From: Massilia sp. ZL223
GTDB taxonomy: Bacteria > Pseudomonadota > Gammaproteobacteria > Burkholderiales > Burkholderiaceae_D
Assembly: GCF_018119395.1 (NCBI RefSeq)
Contig: NZ_JAGPWD010000020.1
Coordinates: 33,122-97,121, forward strand
Direction: 5' to 3'
Length of the DNA stretch: 64,000 nucleotides
This document shows positions 45,491 to 57,646 of the stretch, one piece after another. The notes under the pieces are model-generated. The model did not search any database. It worked only from the letters and a program-made list of their open reading frames with translations, and was not told where the DNA came from. Each line of letters begins with the position of its first letter. Within the stretch, counting starts at the first letter, position 1. Position numbers and translations under genes: made by a program.

Positions 45491-46261
45491 TCAGCCCTGC
45501 ACCGCGTTCCTCGAACGCGTCACCAGCCGCTTCAAGGCCTCGAGCACGACTTGCGGTTCCGACATCTGCGGGAAATGCCCGCTGCCCTCGGCCACGATCC
45601 GCTCGCCCAGCGGCGACAAGGCGGCCAGCCCCAGCTGAGTGCGCTCGCGCTCGCGCACCGCTGCTTCCGGCATGATCCAGCGCGGCAGGCGCTTGCCGCC
45701 CGACACTACCATCACCGGCACGGGAGGAAACGCAGGCGCTTCGAGAATGTCTTTCACCGTCTCCGCTTCATTGCGGATCTCATCATTGACATCGCGCGGC
45801 GACAGCCGGTCCAGGAAGCCCACAAAGGCACGCTGCAGGCGCGATTGATGCCGCTTCATGTTTGTCACGTCCTCCGGCGCCGTCGCCTCCAGGAACAGCA
45901 CGCCGCAGACCTCATCCGCAAACTCGCGCGCGAACAGATTGGCGTGCAATCCGCCGAACGAATGTCCGACCACCACGAAGGGCGGCTTCACGTCGGCCGC
46001 CAGCAGCAGCTGGCGCAGCTGGGCCACCACGGTCTCGCCATACTGCGGCTCGCGCGGCTTGGCGCTGCCGCCCACGCCGGGACGGTCGTAGGCGAACACG
46101 GTGCCCAGCTGCTCGATCTCGGGATACAGCTTATGCCAGGAATCCAGCGGCCCGCCCGCCCCGGCCAGGAGAACGATCGAAGGACTACCCTGCCCCGACT
46201 TGGAAAACCGGAAGACCTGCTTGTCGATCAGCGTGGCATGGCTCTTCGGCAAATGTTTCAC
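45491..46261 (-). CDS. alpha/beta hydrolase
   Basis: A 256-residue cytosolic alpha/beta hydrolase. The nucleophile elbow is VVGHSFGGLHA, the oxyanion region LLAGAGGPLDSW, and the late histidine is in EGSGHFPQMSEP. Between residues about 125 and 185 there is a helical cap. No signal peptide is present. It lies between tRNA-Asn copies 2 and 3 and reads on the same strand as the tRNAs. The natural substrate is unknown. The 22 bases between its stop and the tRNA -35 element leave no room for a separate terminator. Confidence 0.85.
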   Translation of the reverse strand: MKHLPKSHATLIDKQVFRFSKSGQGSPSIVLLAGAGGPLDSWHKLYPEIEQLGTVFAYDRPGVGGSAKPREPQYGETVVAQLRQLLLAADVKPPFVVVGHSFGGLHANLFAREFADEVCGVLFLEATAPEDVTNMKRHQSRLQRAFVGFLDRLSPRDVNDEIRNEAETVKDILEAPAFPPVPVMVVSGGKRLPRWIMPEAAVRERERTQLGLAALSPLGERIVAEGSGHFPQMSEPQVVLEALKRLVTRSRNAVQG

Positions 46262-46349
46262 TCAGCTATTCCTTATTCTCAACGACGCGCCTAGGCTACG
46301 ATCAACGCGACGACGGCGCAACCCGATTCCGATGCATACCGAACTCGGA

Positions 46350-46377
46350 AAATAAAAAGACCGTATCGCAGATACGG
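46350..46377 (-). terminator. intrinsic terminator after small membrane protein gene
   Basis: On the minus strand CCGTATC pairs with GATACGG around TGC and is followed by TCTTTTTATTT. It ends transcription of the gene at 46405. Confidence 0.85.
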
Positions 46378-46404
46378 CCCTGTGCCAGTTCGCGCCAGCG
46401 AGAA

Positions 46405-46899
46405 TCATGCCGCACCCTCCTCACGCTGTATCCAACGCCTCAGGTCGGCAACGATAAACCATGCTCCGCGAACGACGATCTTGTCGGGATATTCCCTGAC
46501 GCTGACATTGCTCTCATCCCACCTCAGGCAGCGCGGCCCCCTTTGCCTGTAGACGATCACATCGCCAGTACTCGACAGCTCCATGTAACCGAGATACTGG
46601 AGCCGGCTTGCCAATAGGCCGGTGAGGCGCTCCGGCCTGCGCAGGACATGAAACTCGGCGGGAATGCTCATTGCGACCGAGATCAGCGCACCGCAGCTCA
46701 CACCCATCAGCGCCACGCCGATCGGCAGCATGTGGGATGCGAAAAACCGGGTGGCGAAGCAGACCAGCCATACCGTGCCGACAACAATCAAGATCCACGA
46801 TTGCAGTTGCCGGTACGACTGGAACAGCAGCAGGTTTCGCCAAAGGGGAAGCGGGAATCCAAGCCTGGAAACCACCTCACATTGTCTCGAATTCGTCAT
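46405..46899 (-). CDS. hypothetical membrane protein
   Basis: A 164-residue protein with two membrane spans near residues 33-50 and 56-80 (SWILIVVGTVWLVCF and LPIGVALMGVSCGALISV), then a soluble part with LGYMELSSTGDVIVYRQRG and WDESNVSVREY. This layout suggests a cytosolic beta-sheet domain attached to the membrane. The start at 46899 is chosen because AAGGA is six bases upstream. Composition is lower in GC than the core genome. It lies between tRNA-Asn copies 2 and 3 and I do not recognise a family. Confidence 0.6.
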   Translation of the reverse strand: MTNSRQCEVVSRLGFPLPLWRNLLLFQSYRQLQSWILIVVGTVWLVCFATRFFASHMLPIGVALMGVSCGALISVAMSIPAEFHVLRRPERLTGLLASRLQYLGYMELSSTGDVIVYRQRGPRCLRWDESNVSVREYPDKIVVRGAWFIVADLRRWIQREEGAA

Positions 46900-47026
46900 C
46901 GCCATTCCTTCCAGAACAACCGCACAGCGCCATGCGGATGCAAGCATCCTAGCCGGACGATGGAGGCAGACGTTGCCAATCGCATCGAAGCGTATTGAGC
47001 TGAGAAAAAATGGGATAGAGGAAATG

Positions 47027-47059
47027 AAAACGGGAGCTCATATCGCTATGAGCTCCCGT
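47027..47059 (-). terminator. intrinsic terminator of tRNA-Asn copy 3
   Basis: Minus-strand ACGGGAGCTCATA pairs with TATGAGCTCCCGT around GCGA, followed by TTTC. The hairpin differs in sequence from those of copies 1 and 2. Confidence 0.85.
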
Positions 47060-47069
47060 ATCAGAATTC

Positions 47070-47145
47070 TGGCTCCCCGACCTGGACTCGAACCAGGGAC
47101 CTGCGGATTAACAGTCCGTCGCTCTACCGACTGAGCTATCAGGGA
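47070..47145 (-). tRNA. tRNA-Asn (GTT), copy 3
   Basis: Identical in all 76 bases to the copies at 39118 and 45354. Of the flanks only the AGAATTC/CGAATTC stretch just past the CCA and the -10 region are shared. Confidence 0.97.
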
Positions 47146-47156
47146 ATAGGTAATGC

Positions 47157-47186
47157 ATTATAGGGGTCCCGGATCAGGTCTGTCAA
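47157..47186 (-). promoter_or_regulatory. promoter of tRNA-Asn copy 3
   Basis: Minus-strand TATAAT with a consensus TTGACA 18 bases upstream. This is the best promoter of the three tRNA copies. Confidence 0.8.
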
Positions 47187-47257
47187 ACTCGCGCCTGTTT
47201 CCGAAACCACATTTACTGCTCTCCAGAACCAAACAGCAGTTCCAGAGAGCCGAGATT

Positions 47258-48469
47258 TTAGAGAACTTTGGCGACTGCGTCAACGACGCGATCGATGTTC
47301 TTCGAATTCAGCGCGGCGACGCAGATACGGCCGGTGTCCACCGCGTAGATCGACTGCTCGCGCAGCTTGCCGACCTGCTCTTTCGTCAAGCCCGAGTACG
47401 AGAACATGCCGACCTGGTGGCGCACGAATTCGAAATCGTGGCCCGGCGCCTTGGCCTTGAGCTTCTCGACCATGGCGCCGCGCATTTCACGGATGCGCAC
47501 GCGCATCGCGCCCAGCTCGTCTTCCCACAACTGGCGCAGTTCAGGGTTCGACAGCACGGTGGCGACCACCTTGCCGCCGTGGGTCGGCGGATTCGAGTAG
47601 TTGGTGCGCACCACGCGTTTAACTTGCGACATCACGCGCGCGGCTTCCTCGGCGCTGGTGGCGACGATCGACAGCGCGCCGACGCGCTCGCCGTACAGCG
47701 AGAAGGACTTCGAGAACGAGTTCGACACCAGCAGCGGCATGCCGGTGGCGGCGAAGCGGCGCACTACGGCGCCGTCTTCGGCGATGCCGTTGGCGAAGCC
47801 CTGGTAAGCCATGTCCAGGAACGGCACCAGGCCGTTCTCGCGCACGACGTCGATCACCTGGCCCCACTGGTCCTGGTCCAGGTCGGCGCCGGTCGGGTTG
47901 TGGCAGCAGGCGTGCAGGACCACGATCGAACCCTTCGGCATGGCCTTGAGGGCTTCCAGCATGCCGGCGAAGTTCACGCCGCGGGTGCTCGGATCGTAGT
48001 AGGTATAGTTATTGACGGCAAAGCCGGCGCTCTCGAACAGCGCGCGGTGGTTTTCCCAGCTCGGGTCGCTGATGTAGACGTCCGCGCCCGGCACGAAACG
48101 CTTGAGGAAGTCGGCGCCGATCTTGAGCGCGCCGGTGCCGCCCAGGGCCTGCACGGTGATCGCGCGCTTCTCTTGAATTACGGCGCTGTCGGCCCCAAAT
48201 ACCAGCTCTTGCACGGCCTTGTCGTACGCCGCCAGACCGTCGATCGGGAGGTAGGTGCGCGGGGCCGGCTGTTCCATCAGCTTCGCTTCCGCCTTTTGCA
48301 CGCACTGCAGCAAAGGCACCTTGCCATTATCGTCATAGTACACGCCCACGCCGAGGTTGATTTTCTCGGGGTTGGTGTCGGCATTGAATGCTTCGGTGAT
48401 ACCCAGGATCGGGTCGCGCGGGGCCATTTCAATGGCGCCGAAGAGGCTGGCAGAGGCGGTGGAAGTCAT
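47258..48469 (-). CDS. aspartate/aromatic amino acid aminotransferase
   Basis: Class I PLP aminotransferase of 403 residues, of the AspC/TyrB type. The PLP lysine is in SNSFSKSFSLYGERVGAL, the substrate-carboxylate arginine region is near SYSGLTKEQV, and the N-terminal FGAIEMAPRDPILGITEAFN is diagnostic. It would transaminate aspartate or aromatic amino acids with 2-oxoglutarate. The start at 48469 is typical of the family; the longer frame runs over uvrB's start. Divergent from uvrB. Confidence 0.93.
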   Translation of the reverse strand: MTSTASASLFGAIEMAPRDPILGITEAFNADTNPEKINLGVGVYYDDNGKVPLLQCVQKAEAKLMEQPAPRTYLPIDGLAAYDKAVQELVFGADSAVIQEKRAITVQALGGTGALKIGADFLKRFVPGADVYISDPSWENHRALFESAGFAVNNYTYYDPSTRGVNFAGMLEALKAMPKGSIVVLHACCHNPTGADLDQDQWGQVIDVVRENGLVPFLDMAYQGFANGIAEDGAVVRRFAATGMPLLVSNSFSKSFSLYGERVGALSIVATSAEEAARVMSQVKRVVRTNYSNPPTHGGKVVATVLSNPELRQLWEDELGAMRVRIREMRGAMVEKLKAKAPGHDFEFVRHQVGMFSYSGLTKEQVGKLREQSIYAVDTGRICVAALNSKNIDRVVDAVAKVL

Positions 48470-48573
48470 CGTGATAAACTGAATTTGTCGGCTGTTCGCA
48501 GCGGTTGTATAGACAGCGGCACTCGTGCTGCAGTGCCGCAAGCGGACTCCCATTCTAGCAAAGGTCTGAAAGT

Positions 48574-50670
48574 ATGGCTGATCTATCCATCGCAACATCT
48601 CCCGAACCGGCCGTCATCACCTATCCCGGATCGCCATTCAAGCTGCACCAGCCCTTCCCGCCGGCGGGCGACCAGCCGACCGCGATCGAGGGTCTGGTCG
48701 AAGGCATCAACGATGGCCTGATGTACCAGACGCTGCTTGGCGTAACCGGTTCCGGCAAGACCTACACGATGGCCAACGTGATTGCCCAGGCGGGCCGTCC
48801 GGCGATCGTGTTCGCACCGAACAAAACCCTGGCGGCCCAGCTGTATGCGGAGTTCCGCGAATTCTTCCCGCAAAACGCGGTCGAGTATTTCGTCTCCTAC
48901 TACGACTACTACCAGCCGGAAGCCTACGTGCCGCAGCGCGACCTGTTCATCGAAAAGGACTCGTCGATCAACGAGCACATCGAGCAGATGCGCCTGTCGT
49001 GCACCAAGTCGCTGATGGAGCGGCGCGACGTGGTCATCGTGGCCACGGTGTCGGCGATCTACGGTATCGGTAATCCGAACGAATACCACAAGATGATCCT
49101 GACCCTGCGCCACAAGGACAAGGTGGCGCAGCGCGACATCATCGCGCGCCTGATCCAGATGCAGTACACGCGCAACGAGATGGACTTCGCGCGCGGCTCC
49201 TTCCGCGTGCGCGGCGACACCATCGACATCTTCCCGGCGGAACACGCCGAGCTCGCGATCCGCGTCGAGATGTTCGACGACGAAATCGAATCGCTGCAGC
49301 TGTTCGACCCGCTTACGGGCCGCGTGCGCCAGAAGATCCCGCGCTTCACCGTCTACCCGGGCTCGCACTACGTCACGCCGCGCAGCACCGTGATCCGCGC
49401 GGTCGAATCGATCAAGGCCGAGCTGCGCGACCGCCTCGAATACTTCCGCAAGGAGAACAAGCTGATCGAGGAACAGCGCCTCGAACAGCGCACCCGTTTC
49501 GACCTCGAGATGCTGGCCGAGATCGGCTTCACGAAAGGCATCGAGAACTACTCGCGCCACCTGTCCGGCGCGATGCCGGGCGAGCCGCCGCCGACCCTGA
49601 TCGACTACCTGCCCAAGGACGCGCTGATGTTCATGGACGAGTCGCACGTGATGATCGGTCAGCTCAACGCGATGTACAACGGCGACCGTTCGCGCAAGAC
49701 CAACCTGGTCGACTACGGCTTCCGTTTGCCGTCCGCGCTGGACAACCGGCCGCTGAAATTCACCGAGTTCGAAGGCAAGATGCGCCAGACGATTTTCGTC
49801 TCCGCGACGCCCGCCGATTATGAGAAGGAAAAGGCCGACAACGTGGTCGAGCAGGTGGTGCGTCCGACCGGCCTGGTGGACCCGAAGGTGATCGTCAAGC
49901 CTGCCCTGTCGCAGGTGGACGACCTGATGAGCGAGATCAACGACCGCATCGCCAAGGACGAGCGCGTGCTGGTGACCACGCTGACCAAGCGCATGGCCGA
50001 GCAGCTCACGGAATACCTGGGCGACCACGGCATCAAGGTGCGCTACCTGCACAGCGACATCGAGACGGTGGAGCGCGTGGAGATCCTGCGCGACCTGCGC
50101 CTTGGCACCTTCGACGTGGTGGTCGGCATCAACCTGCTGCGCGAGGGCCTGGACTTGCCGGAAGTGTCGCTGGTGGCGGTGCTGGACGCGGACAAGGAAG
50201 GCTTCCTGCGTTCCGAGCGTTCGCTGATCCAGACCATCGGCCGCGCGGCGCGTAACCTGAACGGCGTGGCGATCCTGTATGCGGACCAGATCACCGATTC
50301 GATGAAGCGCGCGATCGACGAAACCGAGCGCCGCCGCGCCAAGCAGATCGCGTTCAACGAGGCGAACGGCATCACGCCGAAAGGGGTGCAGAAAAAGATC
50401 AAGGAAATGATCGACGGCGTGTACAGCAACGCCGCGCAGAAGGCCATGGTCGAGGGCATCCACGAGGACGCGGCGACGGCCAAGGTCGAGTCGATGAGCG
50501 AGAAGCAGATCAGCAAGGAGATCAAGCGCCTCGAGAAGCTCATGGTGGACCACGCCAAGAACCTCGAGTTCGAGAAGGCGGCGCAGGTGCGGGATCAGCT
50601 GCATGTGCTCAAGCAGCAGGCGTTTGGTGCGCCGGGGGCGGATAATGTGGTGTCGATGTTGGGTAAGTAA
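48574..50670 (+). CDS. uvrB: excinuclease ABC subunit B
   Basis: Nucleotide excision repair helicase-like subunit of 698 residues that verifies damage and holds DNA for UvrC. Walker A is [14 protein letters not shown], the beta-hairpin region is [12 protein letters not shown], helicase motifs include [10 protein letters not shown] and QTIGRAARN, and a UVR domain lies at the C-terminus ([18 protein letters not shown]). Length matches the family. The 104 bases before the ATG contain no good LexA box, so SOS control at this promoter is not evident. Confidence 0.98.
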   Translation: MADLSIATSPEPAVITYPGSPFKLHQPFPPAGDQPTAIEGLVEGINDGLMYQTLLGVTGSGKTYTMANVIAQAGRPAIVFAPNKTLAAQLYAEFREFFPQNAVEYFVSYYDYYQPEAYVPQRDLFIEKDSSINEHIEQMRLSCTKSLMERRDVVIVATVSAIYGIGNPNEYHKMILTLRHKDKVAQRDIIARLIQMQYTRNEMDFARGSFRVRGDTIDIFPAEHAELAIRVEMFDDEIESLQLFDPLTGRVRQKIPRFTVYPGSHYVTPRSTVIRAVESIKAELRDRLEYFRKENKLIEEQRLEQRTRFDLEMLAEIGFTKGIENYSRHLSGAMPGEPPPTLIDYLPKDALMFMDESHVMIGQLNAMYNGDRSRKTNLVDYGFRLPSALDNRPLKFTEFEGKMRQTIFVSATPADYEKEKADNVVEQVVRPTGLVDPKVIVKPALSQVDDLMSEINDRIAKDERVLVTTLTKRMAEQLTEYLGDHGIKVRYLHSDIETVERVEILRDLRLGTFDVVVGINLLREGLDLPEVSLVAVLDADKEGFLRSERSLIQTIGRAARNLNGVAILYADQITDSMKRAIDETERRRAKQIAFNEANGITPKGVQKKIKEMIDGVYSNAAQKAMVEGIHEDAATAKVESMSEKQISKEIKRLEKLMVDHAKNLEFEKAAQVRDQLHVLKQQAFGAPGADNVVSMLGK

Positions 50671-50709
50671 GCAGGCCGGCAACGCGTCGGCTCACCCGCT
50701 CCCTTGACA

Positions 50710-50810
50710 CGTCATCCCCGCGAAGGCGGGGACCCAAGTTTGCTTGTAGACCGATAGCGTATTTCCCGGCTGCGCAACTGACTTGGGTCCCCGCCTTCGC
50801 GGGGATGACG
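50710..50810. repeat. dispersed ~100-bp palindromic repeat, copy D
   Basis: The best preserved copy: CGTCATCCCCGCGAAGGCGG at the left is exactly complementary to the right end. ACCCAAGTTTGC and CAACTGACTTGGGT are the inner parts around CCCGGCTGCGC. It follows uvrB and precedes the RES-domain gene on the other strand. Confidence 0.9.
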
Positions 50811-50842
50811 TTTACAGGTAGCGCGCCACGATGAATGTCGCT

Positions 50843-51310
50843 TCACTTCGACGGCCTGTCGAACATCCTCGGATCGAAACTGAACGACCGCACAATACTC
50901 AGCTCCACCCGCTCATACGCCGGATGCTCCGGATTGATCACCAGATTCCACCCTTCCCTGACGATCACCGACGGCACCCGCATGTAGAGGTACTCGCAAT
51001 CCTTCAGGAAGTTGGTCCCGAAGCTCGCCGCACTCCCCGCGTCTTCGATATCGTCCCAGCCATTCGGCAGCCGCTCCGCCGGCATATCCACACCTAACTC
51101 AAGATCATCCGGCACATCCACCGCCACCAGCACCAGGTCCGGCTCGTCGCCCTCGCTGTGCACGAACTTCTCCAGCACCGCCAGCTCCGCTGTCATCGCG
51201 CTGTAGAGCGCCGCGCAGCCCTCTTCGTGCCAGTGCCCTCCACTCTTCCTGGCGCCCTCGCACGAGCGGTCGAGCGCCGCGCCCTCGTTGGCAATTCTCC
51301 AGGTTCTCAT
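50843..51310 (-). CDS. RES-domain protein (putative NAD-degrading toxin, no antitoxin seen)
   Basis: A 155-residue RES-fold protein. The family motif is seen as MRTWRIAN, GARKSGGHWHEEG (usually GGRWN), ALYSAMTAELAVLEKF with the conserved Tyr and Glu, and a late SFDP. RES toxins deplete NAD+ in RES-Xre toxin-antitoxin pairs. The start at 51310 gives the normal N-terminus. No Xre-type antitoxin lies on either side: the neighbours are uvrB (opposite strand) and a kinase. It may be an orphan, a neutralised relic or an enzyme with another role. Confidence 0.8.
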   Translation of the reverse strand: MRTWRIANEGAALDRSCEGARKSGGHWHEEGCAALYSAMTAELAVLEKFVHSEGDEPDLVLVAVDVPDDLELGVDMPAERLPNGWDDIEDAGSAASFGTNFLKDCEYLYMRVPSVIVREGWNLVINPEHPAYERVELSIVRSFSFDPRMFDRPSK

Positions 51311-51396
51311 GGGACCAGTTCCTGTCGTGTTATCGCTGTTAAAACCAGCATACAGCGCAGGCCCTGCCCCGCCGCGCACGGATGGCGCGGACAGGT

Positions 51397-53415
<2,019 letters not shown>

Positions 53416-53510
53416 TGTTGTGATATCAGGGTGGAGACGCGTCACCGCGCCGGCCTCAGTGTGCCAGATTTGTCCGACACCCTTCCGCACGGCTGGAAAG
53501 CCACGTTGGA

Positions 53511-54107
53511 TTACAGCGTCTTGACGAACTCGCGGATACCGCCCAGCAGCATCTCGATCGACATCGCCGTCAGGATCAGGCCCATCAGGCGTTCGAAGGC
53601 GGTCATGACCTGCGGACCCAGCTTCTGCTGCAGGCGCTCGGCGCTCAGGAACACGGCCAGCCACACCACGCCCACCGCCGCCAGGGCCGCGACGTGCACC
53701 ATGGTCTCGGAGAAGCTGGCCGAGCTGAACAGCAGCACGGTGGCCAGGGCCGACGGACCTGCCAGCGCCGGAATCGCCAGCGGCACGATGAAGGGCTCGC
53801 CATGCTCGCTGCGGCCCAGCACGCCGTCCGGATGCGGGAAGATCATGCGGATCGCGATCATCAGCAGGATGACGGCGCCGCCGATGCGCAGGGAGACCGG
53901 GCTCAGGTGCAGCGCTTCCAGGAAGTGCTGGCCGAAGAACATGAAGACCAGCAGCAGCAGGAAGGCGATCGCGCACTCGCGCACCACGATGCGTGGGCGG
54001 CGCTGCGGGGCCACATCCTTGAGCGCGGCAGCGAACAGCGGGACGTTGCCGAAGGGATCGGTGACGAGGATCAGCAGGATGAAGGTCTGGAAGAAGCTTT
54101 GGGTCAT
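53511..54107 (-). CDS. MarC-family integral membrane protein
   Basis: A 198-residue membrane protein with six likely spans. The N-terminal ILLILVTDPFGNVPLF and the central VPLAIPALAGPSALATVLL are signatures of the MarC/YhgN family. Function in the cell is unknown; the family was once tied to antibiotic resistance without proof. Its own promoter is likely, since about 110 bases separate it from the phosphoribosyltransferase terminator. Confidence 0.92.
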   Translation of the reverse strand: MTQSFFQTFILLILVTDPFGNVPLFAAALKDVAPQRRPRIVVRECAIAFLLLLVFMFFGQHFLEALHLSPVSLRIGGAVILLMIAIRMIFPHPDGVLGRSEHGEPFIVPLAIPALAGPSALATVLLFSSASFSETMVHVAALAAVGVVWLAVFLSAERLQQKLGPQVMTAFERLMGLILTAMSIEMLLGGIREFVKTL

Positions 54108-54213
54108 GGGTTCTTATTGTTGGCGTGGCCGGTAGGGCCGTGTTGCAATCTTAACCGATATATATCTGACGAGTCCGATCCGTGCGGAAATAAACGATCC
54201 CCAAGAGAAAGGG

Positions 54214-54249
54214 CAAAAAAAAGCGGGAAAGGCTCGCGCCTTCCCCGCT
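54214..54249 (-). terminator. strong intrinsic terminator after phosphoribosyltransferase gene
   Basis: Minus-strand AGCGGGGAAGGC pairs with GCCTTTCCCGCT around GCGA (one G-T pair), followed by eight T residues. It ends the bamB-to-phosphoribosyltransferase block. Confidence 0.93.
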
Positions 54250-54278
54250 CTTCGCCGGACGCCAGGCGTCTTGCGCGA

Positions 54279-54818
54279 TTACTTCTCGAACTTCTTCATC
54301 CATGCCGCCAGCTGGTGCGGACGCAGGCCGTCGTAGTCTTCGAACGGCTGGTGGATCCACGGGTTGTGCGGCAGGTCTTCGAGGTGATAGTCCGGCTTGA
54401 AGCTTGACGTGCCCTTGACCCAGATGACGGCCGACTTCACTTCGGTGACGTCCGGGTAGTTGGTCTGCAGGTGCTCGCGCACGCGCTGCAGGGTCACGCC
54501 GGAGTCGGCCAGGTCATCGACCAGCAGGATGCGGCCAGCCAGCGGGCCCTTGGTCATCGTCATGTACTTGGCGATGTCCAGGTTGCCCTGCTTGGTGCCG
54601 GCTTCTTCGCGGTAGGAGCTGGTCGACAGGATCGCCAGCGGCACGTCGAAGATGCGCGAGATGACGTCGCCCGGGCGCACGCCGCCGCGCGCCAGGCACA
54701 GCACCATGTCGAACTTCCAGTTCGATTCATACACTTGCAGCGCAAGGCGCTCGACCAGGCGGTTGTACTCGTCCCAGGATACCCAGAGGTCCTTGTCGGT
54801 CGATGCAGGGGTGTTCAT
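54279..54818 (-). CDS. purine phosphoribosyltransferase
   Basis: Type I phosphoribosyltransferase of 179 residues. The PRPP loop is ILLVDDLADSGVTL, the PPi loop region is LARGGVRPGDVIS, and the tail WIHQPFEDYDGLRP fits the (hypo)xanthine-guanine type. It salvages a purine base to its monophosphate. The gene follows purA by 28 bases, which suits purine metabolism. Whether guanine, xanthine or hypoxanthine is preferred cannot be told from the sequence alone. Confidence 0.85.
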   Translation of the reverse strand: MNTPASTDKDLWVSWDEYNRLVERLALQVYESNWKFDMVLCLARGGVRPGDVISRIFDVPLAILSTSSYREEAGTKQGNLDIAKYMTMTKGPLAGRILLVDDLADSGVTLQRVREHLQTNYPDVTEVKSAVIWVKGTSSFKPDYHLEDLPHNPWIHQPFEDYDGLRPHQLAAWMKKFEK

Positions 54819-54846
54819 TTCAGGCTATTCCTATTTTTATATTGAA

Positions 54847-56166
<1,320 letters not shown>

Positions 56167-57321
56167 TTAACCTAAGTTTTTGAGAATCCAATTTCCGTTT
56201 TCGAGGACGAGCACGCGGTCGCACTCGAACTCGTCCTGAACATTCTCGTGACCAGGCATGCTCTGGATCACGACTTCGCCTGCCTTGCGCAGGTCAGCGA
56301 TTTTTTCCCGCAGTTCCGGGGCGTTGCCCCATGGCGCGCGGATGGAATGCTTGCGCGAAGCTAGCGGCAGCAGGCGGGCCAGCTCGCGCAGGTCGAGCGA
56401 GAAGCCGGTTGCCGGGCGGGCGCGGCCGAAGGCCTCGCCCACGTGGTCGTAGCGGCCGCCGCGCGCCACCGCGTTCGGCAGGCCGGGCACGTAGAGCGCG
56501 AACATGGCGCCGCTTTCGTATTGGTAGCCGCGCAGGTCGGCCAGGTCGATCGCCACGTCGGCGCGGCCGATAGCGGAACCCGCCAGCGCGGCCAGCTCGG
56601 CCAGCGCACGGGTGATGCCTGGCAGCTGCGGCAGGACTTCCCTGGCCGTGGCCAAGACGTCGATGTCGCCGTACAGCTGCGGCAGGGCCAGCAGGGCCTG
56701 GCGGGTTTGCGGGTAGTAGTTCTTCGAGATCTCATCCAGGCTGGCCGCATCCTTGGCGCGCAGCAGGCAGTAGATCTGGCTTTCGTCGCGGCGCGCGGCC
56801 GGGTCTTCGCTCAGGAGGGCGCGCAGCACGCCGACGTGCGACAGGTCGAGGCGCACGTCGGTGAAACCGGCCAGGGCCAGCGAGCCGAGGGCCAGTTCCT
56901 GGATCTCGGCGTCGGCTTCGAGGCCGGCGTGGCCGTAGATCTCGGCGCCGATCTGCACCGGCTCGCGGGTGGCGTGCAGGCCCGACGGGCGGGTATGCAG
57001 CACCGAACCGGCGTAGCACAGGCGGGTGACGGAATCGCGGTTCAGCAGGTGGGCGTCGATGCGGGCGACCTGGGTGGTCATGTCGGCGCGCAGGCCGAGC
57101 AGGCGGCCGGACATCGGGTCGACGACCTTGAAGGTCTTCAGGTCGGTGTCTTCGCCGGCGCCGGCCAGCAGCGAGTCGGTGTACTCGAGCAGTGGCGGCA
57201 TCACCAGCTCGTAACCGTAGAGCCGGAAGTTGTCCAGCATCAGGCGGCGCAGTTCCTCGATCTTGCGCGCTTCGGACGGCAAGACATCGGCAATATTCTC
57301 AGGCAATAGCCAGTTCGGCAT
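56167..57321 (-). CDS. hisZ: ATP phosphoribosyltransferase regulatory subunit HisZ
   Basis: Histidyl-tRNA-synthetase-like subunit, 384 residues, that activates the short form of HisG. The class II synthetase core is seen ([35 protein letters not shown], and a late [12 protein letters not shown]), but it lacks the anticodon-binding domain of HisRS. The start at 57321 gives the usual MPNWLLPE N-terminus. Its presence implies that HisG of this organism is of the short type. Lies upstream of purA. Confidence 0.95.
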   Translation of the reverse strand: MPNWLLPENIADVLPSEARKIEELRRLMLDNFRLYGYELVMPPLLEYTDSLLAGAGEDTDLKTFKVVDPMSGRLLGLRADMTTQVARIDAHLLNRDSVTRLCYAGSVLHTRPSGLHATREPVQIGAEIYGHAGLEADAEIQELALGSLALAGFTDVRLDLSHVGVLRALLSEDPAARRDESQIYCLLRAKDAASLDEISKNYYPQTRQALLALPQLYGDIDVLATAREVLPQLPGITRALAELAALAGSAIGRADVAIDLADLRGYQYESGAMFALYVPGLPNAVARGGRYDHVGEAFGRARPATGFSLDLRELARLLPLASRKHSIRAPWGNAPELREKIADLRKAGEVVIQSMPGHENVQDEFECDRVLVLENGNWILKNLG

Positions 57322-57646
57322 GGGCAACAGCGGTTGGATGTTGGATTTTAAAGAGAGCAACAGCGTCGTGGCAACGTGGAAACAGCAGACGTGTCGACGC
57401 GCGGCGCGAGCGCCGAATCGGCAATTTTAACCGAAAACGCGGGTTAACTGGCGGGGAATGCTTGTTTGGCAGCAGGTGGGTTGGCAAATTGCCACTATAG
57501 ACAAGTGGAAATTAGGGGTATTGAGGATGGAGTTTGCGTTAGTGGCTGCGGAACGAACTTGGGTTCCGGCCTTCGCCGGAACCCAAATGTTCGTGAACCG
57601 CCGCCCCGCCCGCCCCTGCCCTAGCAGGAGCGGCCAGAACAAACCA
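57322..57646. other. non-coding gap between hisZ and hflC
   Basis: 325 bases without a convincing gene. A DUF2065-type small membrane gene often sits here in relatives, but neither strand encodes one. The gap holds a probable hisZ promoter area on the left side and a half copy of the palindromic repeat on the right. Confidence 0.6.
57542..57593. repeat. half copy of the palindromic repeat, copy E
   Basis: GTGGCTGCGGAACGAACTTG followed by GGTTCCGGCCTTCGCCGGAA matches the right half of the repeat family (centre, inner arm and hairpin). The left half is missing. The segment folds as TTGGGTTCCGGC with its complement. Confidence 0.75.

Noticed and set aside
39194..47069. Integrated element or prophage between tRNA-Asn copies
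   Set aside because: No integrase, excisionase or phage gene, and purT is a housekeeping gene. Gain by insertion remains possible but is not shown.
48470..48573. LexA box for uvrB
   Set aside because: The gap has isolated CTGT and ACAG, but they are 17 bases apart instead of 8, so no SOS box can be claimed.
50710..50810. CRISPR array
   Set aside because: The ~100-bp repeats are single, widely spaced palindromes with no spacers and no cas genes.
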